From Closterium sp. Naga37s-1 (taxonomy: Eukaryota; Streptophyta; Zygnematophyceae; Desmidiales; Closteriaceae), in the NCBI GenBank assembly GCA_947471745.1, contig CANJKZ010001237.1, positions 1,966,001 to 2,030,000 on the forward strand: DNA of 64,000 nucleotides. Direction: 5' to 3'. The notes under the pieces were generated by a model, which was not told the origin of the DNA, did no database searches, and saw nothing but the letters and a program-made list of their open reading frames with translations. Made by a program: the position numbers and the translations under genes. How positions within the stretch are numbered: the stretch's first letter is position 1; each line of letters begins with the position of its first letter. Shown here one piece after another: positions 21,228-34,500 of the stretch.

Positions 21228-24200
21228 CTAGTTCATGCTCATTCCACTCATGTGCACACAACGCCAATGAGGCTGATCCGCAAGCCACTTGGTGAGGAAG
21301 TCTGCTGGCTGCTGGTGAGTCTTGATATAGATCGGATTCACCGTCCCCCTCTTCACCTCCTTGCGCAGCCAGTGCCACTTGATACGCATGTGCTTGTTCA
21401 GCCCATGAAGCACAGCGTTCCTGGCCATCCCAAGAGCCCCCTTGCTATCACAAAACAGCGGTGTAGCAACCTTCTGCTCCTGGCCAATCTCCTCTAACAG
21501 GCTCCTCAACCAAATCACCTCCTTTACCCCATGAAAGATCGCCATGTACTCGGACTCTACCGAGGAAAGTGCCGTCTCCGTCTGCTTCTTGGACCTCCAA
21601 CTAACGGGTCCTCCAGGCAGATGTATCCTCCCACAGAAGAGGAATCCTCCTTCTCAGAAGTTCAAGTAGCATCGGTAAAGCAGGTGAGAAAGAGCTTGCC
21701 TTCTCCAAGCCTCTCCCCCTTCTCCTTGAGCACCTCAACCCCCTTCTGCTACACCTGTGCAGATCCGGAGTATAGAACTCCAACGCTGGGGTACGAGTTC
21801 AGGTACTTCACTACGCGTTCAGCTGCATCCACCTGCTCCTTAGACGGTTTCTGCACCACCCTGGCCAGCTGCCCAACCGAGAATGAGATGTCGGGCCTAG
21901 TGTGAACAGCTGCATACAAGAGGTTGCCCACCAAGGACTGAAAATGCTGCTTCTCCTTGGCTTCAATCCCTTCATCCTCAGCAGCCTTCACAAGCTTGAA
22001 TTCAGCTGGCAAGGGAGTTGCAACCTTGCGCTCCTTCTCAATCGCATACTTCTCCCCCAGCTACATAATGAACTTCTCCTGGTGCAGCTTCAACCACCTG
22101 TGATCCAGATCCCTCTCCACGTGCATCCCGAGGTAGTACTTTACCTCCCCAAAGGTCTTGTACTTGAAGTTCTCCATCAGCTGCTGCTGCACGTTCTGGA
22201 TCTCCTTCATGCTGCTGCTGAAGAGAAGAATGTCGTCCGCATAGACCAGAAACATCACCAGCTTCTCCTTCTCCCCCTTGAGAAAGAGGCTCTCATCGCA
22301 GCTGCTGGTCCTGAATCCCATCTCCTCTAAAACAGCTGTCAAGTTCTGGTACCAGCAACGCGATGCCTGCTTCAAGCCGTAGATGGACTTGTTGAGCTTG
22401 CACACCCTGCCCGTACCATCCTCATACCCAGGTGGCTGCGTCATGTACCCAGGTGGCTGCCGTTGATATGTCCATCTGAATGATCTATTTCCCACTAACG
22501 GCTGCATCTGCCAACAAGACACGGAGGGTAGGGGGTTTGGCTGTGGGAGCAAAGATCTCATTGAAGTCCTGCTTCTCCTTCTGCTGAAACCCCTTAGCCA
22601 CCAACCTACTCTTGTAGATGGTGACCTGCCCTTTGTCATCGGTCTTGATCCTCAGCACCCACTTGCATTGTACCGCTTTCTTTCCCTCAGGCAGCACCAC
22701 TAGATCCCAAGTCCCATTCTCTAGCTGGCTCTAGTATTCAGCATCCCTAGAAGCCAGCCACTTGTCCCTATCTGGCCCAGCTAGTGCCTCCTCCATGCTA
22801 GCTGGTTCCTCTGATGCGTTGGCAAGAAAACAGTAAGCAGGTTCGTCCTTCTCATCTGGGTCATAGCCTTGAGGCAGAATCAGCAACGCCTCCTCGTTCC
22901 CAAGCTGCTGCTCTGCTACATCAGCTCCTGCAGTCAGCTTCCTAGTAGCCAGACGGGTATGTCCTGGCCTGGTGACGGGTATTTCCCATCCCCTCACTAT
23001 AACACCCTTCGGCTTGCTCCTTGATGGTAGTTTAGGAGCCTTAGCTTTGCCCTGCTGCTGCTCTCCACCCTGGCCTCCGGCTGATTCTTCCAGCCCCCAT
23101 ACATCAGGCCCTCAACAAACTTCACATCCCTGCTGTCAAACAACACACCCTTGTGTGGTTCCCACAGCAGCCATCCTTTGCTTTCAGCAGCCAGCCCCAA
23201 ATGCACACACCAGATTGCACTCGCCCCCAACTTACTTCGGTGATTCTTGGGGACATGGGCGACTGCCATGCAACCGAACACCCGCAGCATGTCCACCGGC
23301 GGCTTCCTCCCCAATCACCTCTCCAACGGCACCCAAGAGTCGTCATTGACCTTGGTGAGCACTCTGGTCCTAGTGACGGTAGCGTGCCGGACAGCATGGG
23401 GCCACATGGTGTTGCTCAGCCCAGATTCTATGAGCAGCGCCCTAGCTGTCTCTAGAATGGTCCGGTTCGCCCGTTCTGCTATACCGTTGAACTGTGGGGT
23501 GTAAGCTGTGGTCAGCTCCCTCTGGATGCCCTGCTTCTTAAGCCAAGCTGTCATTTCAGCTACAAAGAACTCACCACCCCGATCTGTCCTGATCCGCTTC
23601 ACCACACACTCTGCTTGGTTCTCTACGAACGGCAGCCAATCGTCCCGAATCGTAGAGGCGGCGTGGTCCTTCTGCTTCAGCGGATACGCCCACATCAGCC
23701 TGCTCCAATCATCCACTAATGTTAGGAAATACCGCTCCCCCTTGTGCGTTTGCACTGGCAGCGGCCCCACCAAGTCCAAGTGGACCAGCTCCAAAGGCGT
23801 CTTGCTTCTGCCAGCCACACTATGGAAGGGGAAACGGGTGAATTTGGATAGCAAGCATATTTCACAGTTGTCATCGGGTGGCTGGCCGTTCAGCTTGAGA
23901 CCCTTGACAGCTCCATCCTTCTCCAGCTGCTTCAGCAGAGGCATTGCCACATGCCCCAAGCGTCGGTATGCGGTTGCCCAATCTGTCTCCCCAGATCTGG
24001 CCGACACTCTCACACCAACTGCTCCAACGGCGTTGCACCCCCCCTGGGATGCAGACCCCTCTCTAGCCTGGCCCCCACCGTGTCACGTCAACGCCGGCAG
24101 CTGCCACATGGATCTGTACACGTCCTTACTCTCGTGCAGATCCCAAAGCACTCGATTGCCCAGCTGCCCCTTGTAAGTGCGTGCCCCATCCGTGCTAGTG

Positions 24201-25569
24201 CTCACCCCAGCCTTGGCAAGATTACGGAGGGAGATCAGGTTGGCCTTGAGGTCGGGGACGAGGAGAACATCGTGCAGCACCATCGGCTTGCTATCCGCTC
24301 CCTTAAACGCAACTCGTCCCTCACCAGCCACCTTCAATGCGTGTCCAGAGGCAGAGCACACCTCAGAGATTGGTGCAGCGCGAAGGTCGTCAAGCAGGTC
24401 CTTGCGCGGCGTCATCGTCCATGCGGCGCCCGTGTCCAACACCCAAAAGTCCAGGGGGTGCAGCTCCGCTCCAACCTTGGCAGAGCCGTCTCCTTGCTCC
24501 CCCTTGTCTCCAACATGGAAGAACTGGCCCGCGGCGCGTTCCTTCTTCTTCTCATCACCGCCGTTGTCCTCCGTGTTCTTGTCGGATGAATCTGCGACCA
24601 TGTTCGCGCCGTTTTTCTGGTTCATCCGCGCGCCGCCATCCTGGGACGATTCTGGGGGGTCCATCCATCGGGTTTCTTATAGCACAAGAACCGGGGATGC
24701 CCCTCCTTCTCACAATACCAGCAATTCCCTTTCATTTTGCCACCAGCACCCGATCTGCCCCCACGTCCAGATTTTGCACCGCGACCCCAACCGGTACCTC
24801 CTTGTTGGTCGTTGGAGTCGTCGTCCTTCTTTGCACCGCGCCCAGCACCACGAAAGCCACGTCCTCTGCCACGTCGGCTCCCTTGCATGCCGTAGCCGCC
24901 GCTGCCGTCGTCTCCACCCCTCAGTTGGCGGCGACGGAAATCCTCCTCCAGGATCTTCGTGCGCACCAACTCGAGCGTCCAAAAGCTCTGGTTCTGCGGC
25001 ACGCTCAATCCGCTTGTGTATTGCAGCCACGATTCCGGCAGCAGCGAGAGCATCTTCAGGCACTTGGTCTGCTCTGGGAAAGTAATTCCCGCGGTCGCCA
25101 GTTTCGCGTAGAGGACACGCAATGAGTCCGGAACAGGTTGCACCGGCTCTCCCTCGCTCAGGCGCAGCGCGGACAGCTCCTTCTCCAACATCAATCTCGC
25201 AACAACGGAGGTCGGGGCGTGCAGCTCCTTCAGCACGGTCCACACCTTCGGACCGCATTCAACCTCCGGCAGCAGGTGCATGACGTGGTGACACTGGTTC
25301 AGATCCAAACTCTGCCACATCAAGTAGTAGCCAGCCGAGGCGCGCTCGTCCCAATCTTCCTGCAGCGCGGGGTCACTCGGTCTAGGCTCCTGCCCAATCA
25401 TTAGTTTCAGCAAACCCATCTGACGGAAATAAAGTTGCATTTTCCAGGCCCAATCATCATAGCCCTGGTTTGTTCGCGCTCCCCTTGGCGCCGAAACACC
25501 AGAATCTTGGCTGCCGCTACGATCTTGGGCTGAAGATTCACCAGCTCCCGCCGAGGTATTTCCCGCCAT
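21228..25569 (-). pseudogene. gag-pol of copia copy E, heavily disrupted
   Basis: ATG at 25569 (minus). Relative to copies A-C, a deletion of about 57 bp near the gag start removes the residues between RTNQ and GYDDWAW. The frame then breaks repeatedly: 24622-25569 gag and knuckle, 24083-24664 protease, 23315-24013 integrase, 22061-22639 RT, 21749-22012, and 21228-21545 RNase H. Unlike A and C it keeps the motif-A residues QMDIST, but the catalytic tetrad reads YADD instead of YVDD (22232-22243), and the sequence just after motif A is deleted and scrambled. This is the most decayed of the four coding copies and probably the oldest. Confidence 0.9.
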
Positions 25570-25600
25570 AGCTACCTATAACGAGGATCGCTATAACGCA

Positions 25601-25612
25601 GCTCTGATACCA
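25601..25612 (-). other. Primer-binding site of copia copy E
   Basis: Minus-strand TGGTATCAGAGC three bases inside the 5' LTR, the initiator tRNA-Met type as in the other copies. Confidence 0.9.
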
Positions 25613-25615
25613 GCT

Positions 25616-26668
25616 TGTTGGTGTAGGGCCTAATAAACTCAGGCTATTAAGACGTAATCCAACTTAAAACCTCTCCTCGGGGTCAACTCCAAGGGTCCCT
25701 GGGTGCTTGGTACGGGACCAGCCCCAATCCTCGGGTCCGAGTATGTAGAGAGAGGGATCAAGAGGGACTTAGTCAAAACAGCAAGAGTACCTCGAACGTC
25801 GCGCAGCGTACCGTGCAGACCGTCGATCGGAGTAAGCTGAGAATTCGCTATATCGAAGCTCACTCTAAGAACTTTCAAAAGAGCCAAGTTGCATCGCAAA
25901 AAGTTCTGCCATTGCAGAGTTACGAATTGGGCAGCATGTGCGTAGCGTAGTAGTGCTAGTGTACTAGCGTTGACTCGGGTAGCATTCCGCCGTCGAACCG
26001 CGTGAATACGAAATTCCAGTGAGGAAGGAATTTTCTTGATTTAATTTGACTATTTCCAGGTACAAACGGAGAAGGAATATATAGTTCTACCTAGCAAGGA
26101 CCTTGGGAATCAACCTGGGAACAACCAGGGATGATCCCAAATAATTCCAAGCAACAGAACCCATCTGGCTGGACAAAACAGCAGGTGGTAGGTTGGTAAA
26201 CAACCTCTGGTTCTGTTTTTCCAACCTGTGAAAACAACAACCAGGTTCAGGTCCTAAAAACAGAACCTGTTTTGTCCTTGCCCAACCAGCCAAGTTCTGG
26301 TTTTGCTAGTTTCCCCTGGCCCTGTAGCATGCAGATACAGACAAACAACATCCAACCTTCACCTAATTGTACCCCTATAGTGCCTGCCCTAGCACACTAT
26401 AGATAACCAAACAAAACAGTACAATTCTGAGTTGGATAAAACTGAATCTGCGCATTCAAATGACCGGAACTGCAAAGCTTCTATCTTGGGTTCCTTTGCG
26501 AGCTCGTCCTTTCTGTTTGCACTGTTCATAGCGCGTACAATGTGCCGAAGCACACATTGCGCGAGTACCTGCAATTGCATCAAGCGAAAATTGCGAAAGC
26601 AAATAAACACACGAACACACCATACACGCAAATGCATTTGCACACGCATAGTGAATTTGCACCCAACA
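25616..26668 (-). repeat. 5' LTR of copia copy E
   Basis: 1,053 bp, complete at both ends (minus sense TGTTGGGTGC ... CCTACACCAACA). An internal deletion removes the CGTACAAACAGACGGC part near its start, explaining the shorter length. Confidence 0.9.
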
Positions 26669-28418
26669 CGTACCGACCACATCAGTAAATAACGAATTTC
26701 CGTACCCACCATATGGGTAAGTAACACACTAACTCTTGGTACGAACCATACGGGTAAATAAATACACTTACTCTTGGTACCAACCATGTAGGTAAATACC
26801 GCACTTACTCGTATTACCAACCATATGGGTAAGTAACGCACTAACTATTGGTACCAACCATATGGGTATACAACGCACTTCTTCTTGGTACCAACCATAC
26901 TAATAAATAATTCACTTACTCTTGGTACCAACCATATGGGTAAATAAACACACTTACTCTTGGTACCAACCACGTAGGTAAGTATCGCACTTATTCATAG
27001 TACCAACCATATGGGTAAGTACACACTTACTCTTGGTACCAACCATATGAGTAAGTAACGCACGTATTCTTGGTACCAACCATATGGGTAAGTTTCGAAC
27101 TTACGTTTGGTACCAACCATGTGGTAAGTACTTACTTTTTGTAGCAACTATATGGGTAAGTAACGCACTTACTATTGGTACCAACCATATGGGTATACAA
27201 CGATCTTCTTCTTGGTACCAACCATACTAATAAATAATGCACTTACTCTTGGTACCAACCATATGGGTAAATATACACTCTTACTCTTAGTACCAACCAT
27301 GTAGATCAGTAACGCACATACTCATAGTACCAACCATATGGGTAAGTAACGCACTTACTCTTGGTACCAACCATATGGATAAGTAACGCACGTATTCTTA
27401 GCACCAATCATATGGGTAAGTTTCGAACTTACTTTTGGTACCAACCATATGGTAAGTAACACACTTACTCTTTGGACCAACCGTATGGGTAAGTAACGCA
27501 CTTACTATTGGTACCAACCATATGGGTATACAACGCACTTCTTCTTGGTACCAACCATACTGATAAATAATGCACTTACTCTAGGTACCAACCATATGGG
27601 TAAATACACACACTTACTGTTGGTACTAACCATATAGGTAAGTGACGCACTTACTCATAGAACCAACCATATGGGTAAGTAACGCACTTACTCTTGGTAC
27701 CAACCATATGGGTAAGTAACGCACGTATTCTTGGTACCAACCATATGGGTAAGTAACGCACTTACTATTGGTACCAACCATATGGGTAAGTAACGCACTA
27801 ACTCTTGGTACCAACCATATCCGTAAGTAACGCACTTACTTTTCGTACAGATCATATCGGTAAGTAACACACTTAGTCTTAGTACAAACCATATGGGTAA
27901 GTAACGCACCTACTATTGGTACCAACCATATGGGTCAGTAACGCACTTAAGCTTGGTACCAACCATATGGGTAAGTAACGTACCTACTCTTGGTTCCAAC
28001 CATTTCGGTAAGTAACAGACTTACCATTCGTACCGACCATATCGGTAAGTAACGTATTTACTGTTGGTACCAACCATATGGGTAAGTAACGCACTTACTA
28101 TTGGTACCAACCATATGGGTAAGTAACGCACTTCATCTTGATACCACCCATGTCGTTAAGTAACGCACTTACTCTTGGTACCAACCATATCCGTAAGTAA
28201 CGCACTTACTTTCCGTAGAGATCATATCGGTAAGTAACGCACTTAGTCTTAGTACCAACCATATGGGTAAGTAATACTCTTGGTACCATCCATGTAGGTA
28301 AGCAACGCACGTACTCCTAGTACCAACCATATGGGTAAGTAACGCACTTACTCTTGGAACCAACCATTCTGGGTAAGTAAAATCACTTACTCTTGGTACC
28401 AACTATATGGGTAGGTAA
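26669..28418 (+). repeat. sat2 satellite array, block 2
   Basis: Same 37-bp monomer and orientation as block 1. Carries its own three-copy higher-order unit (CATACTAATAAATAATTCAC and variants near 26908, 27225 and 27560). Ends where the short LTR of copia D begins. Confidence 0.92.
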
Positions 28419-28547
28419 TGTGAGAATACTAGCAAGGAATGTTTGAATTAGGAATGAAGGGGGATACAAGTAGGAAACCCTAAGTTGTGTCCCCTCTAAG
28501 GTAAGCCCCACTACAGCCTACAAAGTAGAAACATGTAATTTTTGACA
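28419..28547 (-). repeat. 3' LTR of copia D (129 bp)
   Basis: Minus sense starts TGTCAAAAATTACATG and ends TATTCTCACA. Shares the block GTAGGAAACC and CCCACT(A/G)CAG with the LTRs at 60699 and 46573, which fixes the boundaries. Confidence 0.8.
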
Positions 28548-28559
28548 CACCCCCATAGG
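28548..28559 (-). other. Polypurine-like tract of copia D
   Basis: Minus sense CCTATGGGGGTG directly precedes the LTR start. The same CTATGGGGGTG stands before the D2 LTR at 46717. Confidence 0.65.
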
Positions 28560-28759
28560 CAAAGTGGGGGAAAACAAGAGGTCACAAAACCGGTCAAGAG
28601 AGGCAAAGCAAGCCCAGGGTGGATCACGAAGTCACCACGCATTCCGAGCACAAGCAAATGGCCACAAGGCCAGTTCACATGCAGAGTTATATAAAGGAGA
28701 ACAAGCAATACAGTGATCACAACCTAGCAGGTTTAAGCATGCAGGTATATGTATAGAGA

Positions 28760-30416
28760 TCACAGTACAAGCAGAGTCAAGAAGTAAGCAAGTGAGGCAC
28801 AGTAGGCACAAGGCCTAGAACAGTACAGAAACGCTTTATGATCACAAGGCTGGAGTGCCTTGGTGAAGACATCAGCAGTGTTGGCCTGAGTGGCCACGTA
28901 AACAAGACGAAGCTGACCACGCTGCTGCAACTCTCGAGCAAGGAAGTAGCGTAGAGCGATGTGCTTCGTTCTGTGCTCCAGTCTGTGCTCCTGACACAAG
29001 GCAATCATGGCCTTGTTGTCGACGTACGGCACTGGAGGAGAACGAGGCACCTCTCCCAGGTCGGTCAGCAGGTAGGTGAGCCAGCGTAACTCCTGTGCAG
29101 CCATGGCCACGGCGTAGATCTCAGCCTCACAGCTGGAGCTGAGAACAGAAGAAGAGCGGGTAGACCGCCACGAAACAGAGCCGGAGCCAAGGCTGAAGGT
29201 GTAACCCTGTGACGACCGCTGCGTAGCCAAGTTGTCAGCCCAAGAAGCGTCTGCGTGACCAGTGAGGACAACTCGAGCCCGTCCTCCAAGCACGAGCCCC
29301 ATGCCCGACGTACTGCACAAGTAGCGCAACACCCTCTTAGCGGCATCCATGTGCTCCTTCCGGTGACGGCCAGGAGCGACATAGCGTGCTAGGATGCTAA
29401 GCGGGTAGGCTAGGTCAGGTCGAGTGCAGGTCATCAGGTACATGAGGCAGCCCACAAGCTCTGGATACGGGCTATTCGGCTCTACGGACTCGTCCGAAGG
29501 TGGAGCTGAGAGCGAGTGACCGGTAGGCAGAGGAGTGGACTGTGGCGAGGAGTACGTGAAGCGGAAGCGCTGAAGGACCTGCTGCACCATGTGTGACTGA
29601 GTCAAGGTAATGGTGCGCTGTGCTCTGTCCCGGGTGATCCGCAAGCCAAGATAGCTTGTCAGCTCACCCAGTTCTGTGCACGTGTGTCTCTTCTGCAGCT
29701 CCGACTTCACGTGGGCGAGTGCCTCGGTGTCAGCAGTAGCAAAGACCAAGTCGTCTACGTACACGAGAAGGTAGAACGGCGGCAGTGTGGTGTCGGTGCG
29801 TAGAAACAGCGACGGGTCAGCAGTAGAAGGAGCAAACCCAAGGGCAGCAAGAGTCGTCCTCAGTGTGTCGTGCCTCTCACGGGGTGCCTGGCGGAGACTG
29901 TAGACTGGCCGCCGGAGGCTCCACTGGGTACCAGGAGGAAACGACCCAGTGAAGCCAGGTGGGCGGCGCAGCCAGATCTTCTCGTGCAGGCTTCCCTGTA
30001 GGAAAGCAGTGCTGAAGTCAAGAGAGTGGAGCTCGTAGTCACGCTGAGCGGCGACGTGCAGCAGAACCCGAAGAGTGGTCATCTTCGGTGTAGGGGAGAA
30101 GGTCTGGAAGAAGTCAACTCCCTCACGCTGACTGAAGCCTCGTGCAACGTAACGCGCCTTGAAGACAGGCGGAGAACCCGGCGGCCGCTTCACCCTGAAA
30201 ATCCACATGCCACTGACGATGTTCGCCCCAGGCGGGGGAACCTCGTCGACATAGGTGCCTGTGGACTTCCAGGAAGCCATCTCTGCGTCCATGGCTGACT
30301 GCCACTGAGAGGAGTAGGGACCCTCTATCGCCTCTGCGTAAGAGCGCGGGGTCGGGATGTCTGGTGCATCCGGGTCTCCCTCAGGGGCAATCAGCATGGA
30401 CACGAGATGAGGTAAA
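28760..30416 (-). pseudogene. RT and RNase H of copia D
   Basis: About 550 codons open on the minus strand. RT: MWIFRVKRPPG, motif A SLDFSTAFLQG with the catalytic Asp, YVDD at 29750-29761. RNase H: HADASWAD, SSCEAEIYA and YVDNKA, with the TADVFTKAL end typical of plant copia. Near the C-terminus, after TKALQPCDHK, the usual ending is found in another frame, so a one-base frameshift is likely around 28850. There is no true start here. The reading frame continues upstream across the copy B insertion into 37295-37507. 28560-28759 is 3' untranslated element sequence with no gene. Confidence 0.9.
30412..30416. repeat. Target-site duplication (left) of copy B
   Basis: GTAAA, repeated at 37295-37299. 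Confidence 0.93.
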
Positions 30417-31508
30417 TGTTGGGTGCAAATTCACATTGCACGACATCCTGCCGTCTGTTTGTACGAGTATGCGTGTGCGAATGCATTTGGGTGTGAATGG
30501 AATGTTCGTGTGTTTGTTTGCTTTCGCAATTTTCGCTTGATGCATTTGCAGGTACTCGCGCAATGTGTGCTTCGGCACAACATTGTACGCGCTATGAACA
30601 GTGCAAGCAGAAAGGACGAGCTCGCAAAGGAACCCAAGATGGACGCTTTGCAGTTCGGTTGAATTGATTGCGCAGATTCAGTTCTATCCAACTCGAAATT
30701 GTACTGTTTTGTTTGGTTGACTATAGTGTAGCAGGGCAGGCACTATAGGGGTACAATTTAGGTGAAGGTTGGATGTTGTTTGTCTGTATCTGCATGCTAC
30801 AGGGCCAGGGGAAACCAGCGGAACCAGCATTTGGCTGGTTGGGCAAAGACAAAACAGGTTCTGTTTTTAGGACCTGAACCTGGTTGTTATTTTCCCAGGT
30901 TGGAAAAACAGAACCAGAGGTTGTTTACCAACCTATCACCTGCTGTTTTGTCCAGCCAGGTTGGTTCTGTTGCTTTGAATTATTTGGGATCATCCCTGGT
31001 TGTTCCCAGGTTGATTCCCAAGGTCCTTGCTAGCTAGAACTATTTATTCCTTCTCTGTTTGTACCTGGATATAGTGAAATTGATTCAAGCGAATTCCTTC
31101 CTTGCTGGAATTTCGTTTCTACGCGGTGCGACGGCGGAATGCTACCGAGTCAACGCTAATACGCTAGCACTACGACGCTAGGCAAACGCTGTCCGAGTCA
31201 TAACTTCGTAATGGCAGAACTTTTCGCGAGGCAACATGGCTCTTTTGAAAGCTCTTAGAGTGAGCTTCGATATAGCGAGTTCTCAGCTTAATCCGATCGA
31301 CGGTCTGCACGGCACGCTGCGCGACGTTCAAGGTACTCTTGCTGTTTTGACTAAGTCCCTCTTGATCCCTCTCTCTACATTCTCGGACCCGATGATAGGG
31401 GCTGGTCTTGTACCAAGCACCCAAGGACCCTTGGAAGTGACCCCGAGGAGAGGTTTTAAGTTGGATAACGTCTTAATAGCCTGAGTTTATTAGGCCCTTA
31501 CACCAACA
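30417..31508 (+). repeat. 5' LTR of copia copy B
   Basis: TGTTGGGTGC ... TTACACCAACA, 1,092 bp, complete. Confidence 0.96.
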
Positions 31509-31511
31509 AGC

Positions 31512-31523
31512 TGGTATCAGAGC
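31512..31523 (+). other. Primer-binding site of copia copy B
   Basis: TGGTATCAGAGC three bases after the 5' LTR, matching initiator tRNA-Met. Confidence 0.92.
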
Positions 31524-31554
31524 AGCGTTATAGCGATTCTCGTTATAGGTAGCT

Positions 31555-34500
31555 ATGGCGGGAAAGGATTCGGCGGGAGCTAGTGAATCTTCAGCCCAAG
31601 ATCGTAGCGGCAGCCAAGATTCTGGTGTTTCGGCGCCAAGGGGAGCGCGAACAAACCAGGGCTCGCTGATCAAGGAGGTGCTGAAAAACTTCACCGTCGA
31701 GAAGTTCAATGGTGGGGGCTATGATGATTGGGCCTGGAAAATGCAACTCTATTTCCGTCAGATTGGATTGCTGAAACTAATGATTGGGGAGGAGCCTAGA
31801 CCGAGTGACCCCGCGCTGCAGGAAGAATGGGACGAGCGCTCCTCGGCTGGCTACTACTTAATGTCGCAGAGTTTGGAGCTGAACCAGCGACACTACGTCA
31901 TGCACCTGCTGCCGGAGGATAAGTGCGGTCCGAAGGCGTGGACCGTGCTGAAGGAGCTGCACGCCCCAACCTCCATTGCCGCGACGCTCATGATGGAGAG
32001 GGAGCTGTCCGCGCTGTGCCTGAGCGAGGGAGAGCCAGTGCAACCTGTTCTGGACAAGATGCGTGATCTCTACGCGAAGCTGGCAACCGCGGGAATCACC
32101 TACCCGGAGCAGACCAAATGCTTGAAGATGCTCTCGCTGCTGCCGGAGTCGTGGCTGCAATACACGAGCGGATTGAGCCTGCCGCAGAACCAGAGCTTGT
32201 GGACGCTCGAGTGGGTGCGGACGAAGATTCTGGAGGAGGACTTCCGTCGCCGCCAACTGAGGGATGGAGACGAGGGCAGCAGCGGCTACGGCATGCAAGG
32301 AGGCAAACGTGGCAGAGGACGTGGCTTCCGTGGTGCTGGTCGCGGTGCAAAGAAGGACGACGACTCCAACGACCAACAAGGAGGTACCGGTTGGGGTCGC
32401 GGTGGGAAATCTGGACGTGGGGGCAGATCGGGTGCTGGTGGCAAAATGAAAGGGAGCTGCTGGTATTGTTAGAAGGAGGGGCATCCCTGGTTCTTGTGTT
32501 ATAAGAAACCCGAAGGATGGACCCCCCAGAATCGCCATCAGGATGGCGGCGCGCGGAGCAACCAGAAAAGCGGCGCGAACATGGTCGCAGATTCGCCCGA
32601 CGACAACCCGAAAGGCAAAGGCGGTGCTGAGAAGAAAAAGGAGCGCACCGCGGGACAGTTCTTCCATGTTGGAGACGAGGGGGAGCAAGGAGACGGTTCT
32701 GCCAAGGTTGGAGCAGAGCTGCATCCCCTGGACTTTTGGGTGTTGGACACGGGCGCTGCGTGGACGATGACGCCGCGCAAGGACCTGCTAGACGACCTAC
32801 GCGCTGCACCAATCTCTGAGGTGTGCTCTGCCTCTGGACATGCGTTGAAGGTGGCTGGTGCGGGACGAGCTGCATTCAAGGGAGCGGATGGCAAGCCGGT
32901 GGTGCTGCACGACGTTCTGCTCGTTCCCGACCTCAAGGCCAACCTCATCTCCCTCCGTAAGCTCGCCAAGGCTGGGGTGAGTACTAGCACGGATGGGGCA
33001 CGCACTTACAAGGGGCAGCTGGGCAACCGGGTGCTTTGGGATCTGCACGAGAGCAAGGATGCGTATAGATCCATGTGGCTGTTGCCGGCATTGACGTGGC
33101 ACGGTGGGGGGCAGGCTAGAGAGAGGTCTGCATCCCAGGGGGAGTGCAACGCTGTTGGAGCGGTTGGTGTGAGAGTGTCGGCCAGATCCGGGGAGACAGA
33201 TTGGGCAACGGCACACCGACGCTTGGGGCATGTAGCAATGCCTTTGCTGAAGCAGCTGGAGAAGGATGGGGCCGTCAAGGGTCTGAAGCTGAACGGCCAG
33301 CCACCTGATGACAACTGTGAAATCTGCTTGCTATCCAAATTCACCCGTTTCCCCTTCCATAGTGTGGCTGGCAGGAGCAAGAAGCCTTTGGAGCTGGTCC
33401 ACATGGACTTGGTTGGGCCGCTGCCGGTTCAGGGGCACAAAGGGGAGCGGTACTTCTTGACCATAGTGGATGATTGGAGCAGGCTGATGTGGGCGTATCC
33501 GCTGAAGCAGAAGGACCAGGCCGCCTCCACGATACGGGATGATTGGCTGCCGTTCGTGGAGAAGCAAGCGGAGTGTGTTGTGAAGCGGATCAGGACAGAT
33601 CGGGGTGGTGAGTTCCTTGGAGCTGAGATGACGGCCTGGCTTAAGAAACAGGGCATCCAGAGGGAGCTGACCACGGCTTACACCCCACAGTCCAACGGTG
33701 TAGCAGAACGGGCGAACCGGACCATTCTAGAGACAGCTAGGGCGCTGCTAATAGAATCTGGGCTGGCCAACTCCATGTGGCCCCATGCTGTCCGGCACGT
33801 GACGGTTGCTAGGAACAGGGTTCTCTCCAAGGTTGGGGATGACTCCTGGGTGCCGTTGGAGAGGTGGCTTGGGAGGAAGCCGCCGGTGGACATGCTGAGG
33901 GTGTTCGGTTGCATGGCAGTCGCCCACGTCCCCAAAGTCCACCGAAGTAAGTTGGGGGCAAGTGCAATCTGGTGTGTGCATTTGGGGCTGGCTGCTGAGA
34001 GCAAGGGATGGCTGCTGTGGGAACCATGCAAGGGTGTATTGTTTGACAGCAGGGATGTGAAGTTTGTTGAGGGCATGATGTATAGGAGCTGGGAGAAACA
34101 GCCGGAGGCTAAGGTGTCCCAGCAGATGGAGCAGATCACCATGCAGCTGGACCTGACTCCTAGTGTGTGGGAGGAGGGAGATGAGGCAGCTGCAGAGGGT
34201 GGTGATGGAGAGAAGGTGCAGGAGGCACCTGCTGGTGGAGGAGATGATGTGGAGACTAGTGGTAGCACCAGGGAAGCTGCTGGATCTGAGGGAGGAGAAG
34301 AACAGCAGGGCAAATCTAAGGTGCCTAAGCTACCACAAAGGAGGAAGCTGAAGGGTGTCGTTATGAAGGAATGGGAGACACCCGTGTCTAGGCCAGGACG
34401 TACCCGTATGGCCACTATGAAGCTGACTGCAGGAGCTGATGTAGCAGAGCAGCAGCTTGGGAATGAGGAGGCATTGCTGATTCTACCGCATGGCTATGAT

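Larger units (their letters stand above)
20235..26668 (-). mobile_element. Ty1/copia family 1, copy E (minus strand, decayed)
   Basis: Reads right to left: 5' LTR 25616-26668, primer site 25601-25612, gag-pol 25569-21228, 3' LTR from 21185 down to 20235. The 3' LTR lacks its last ~140 bp. The element sits within sat2. Both flanks carry nearly the same ~46-bp sat2-derived sequence (20191-20236 and 26669-26714), far longer than a copia target duplication, so array rearrangement rather than simple insertion shaped the ends. Confidence 0.93.
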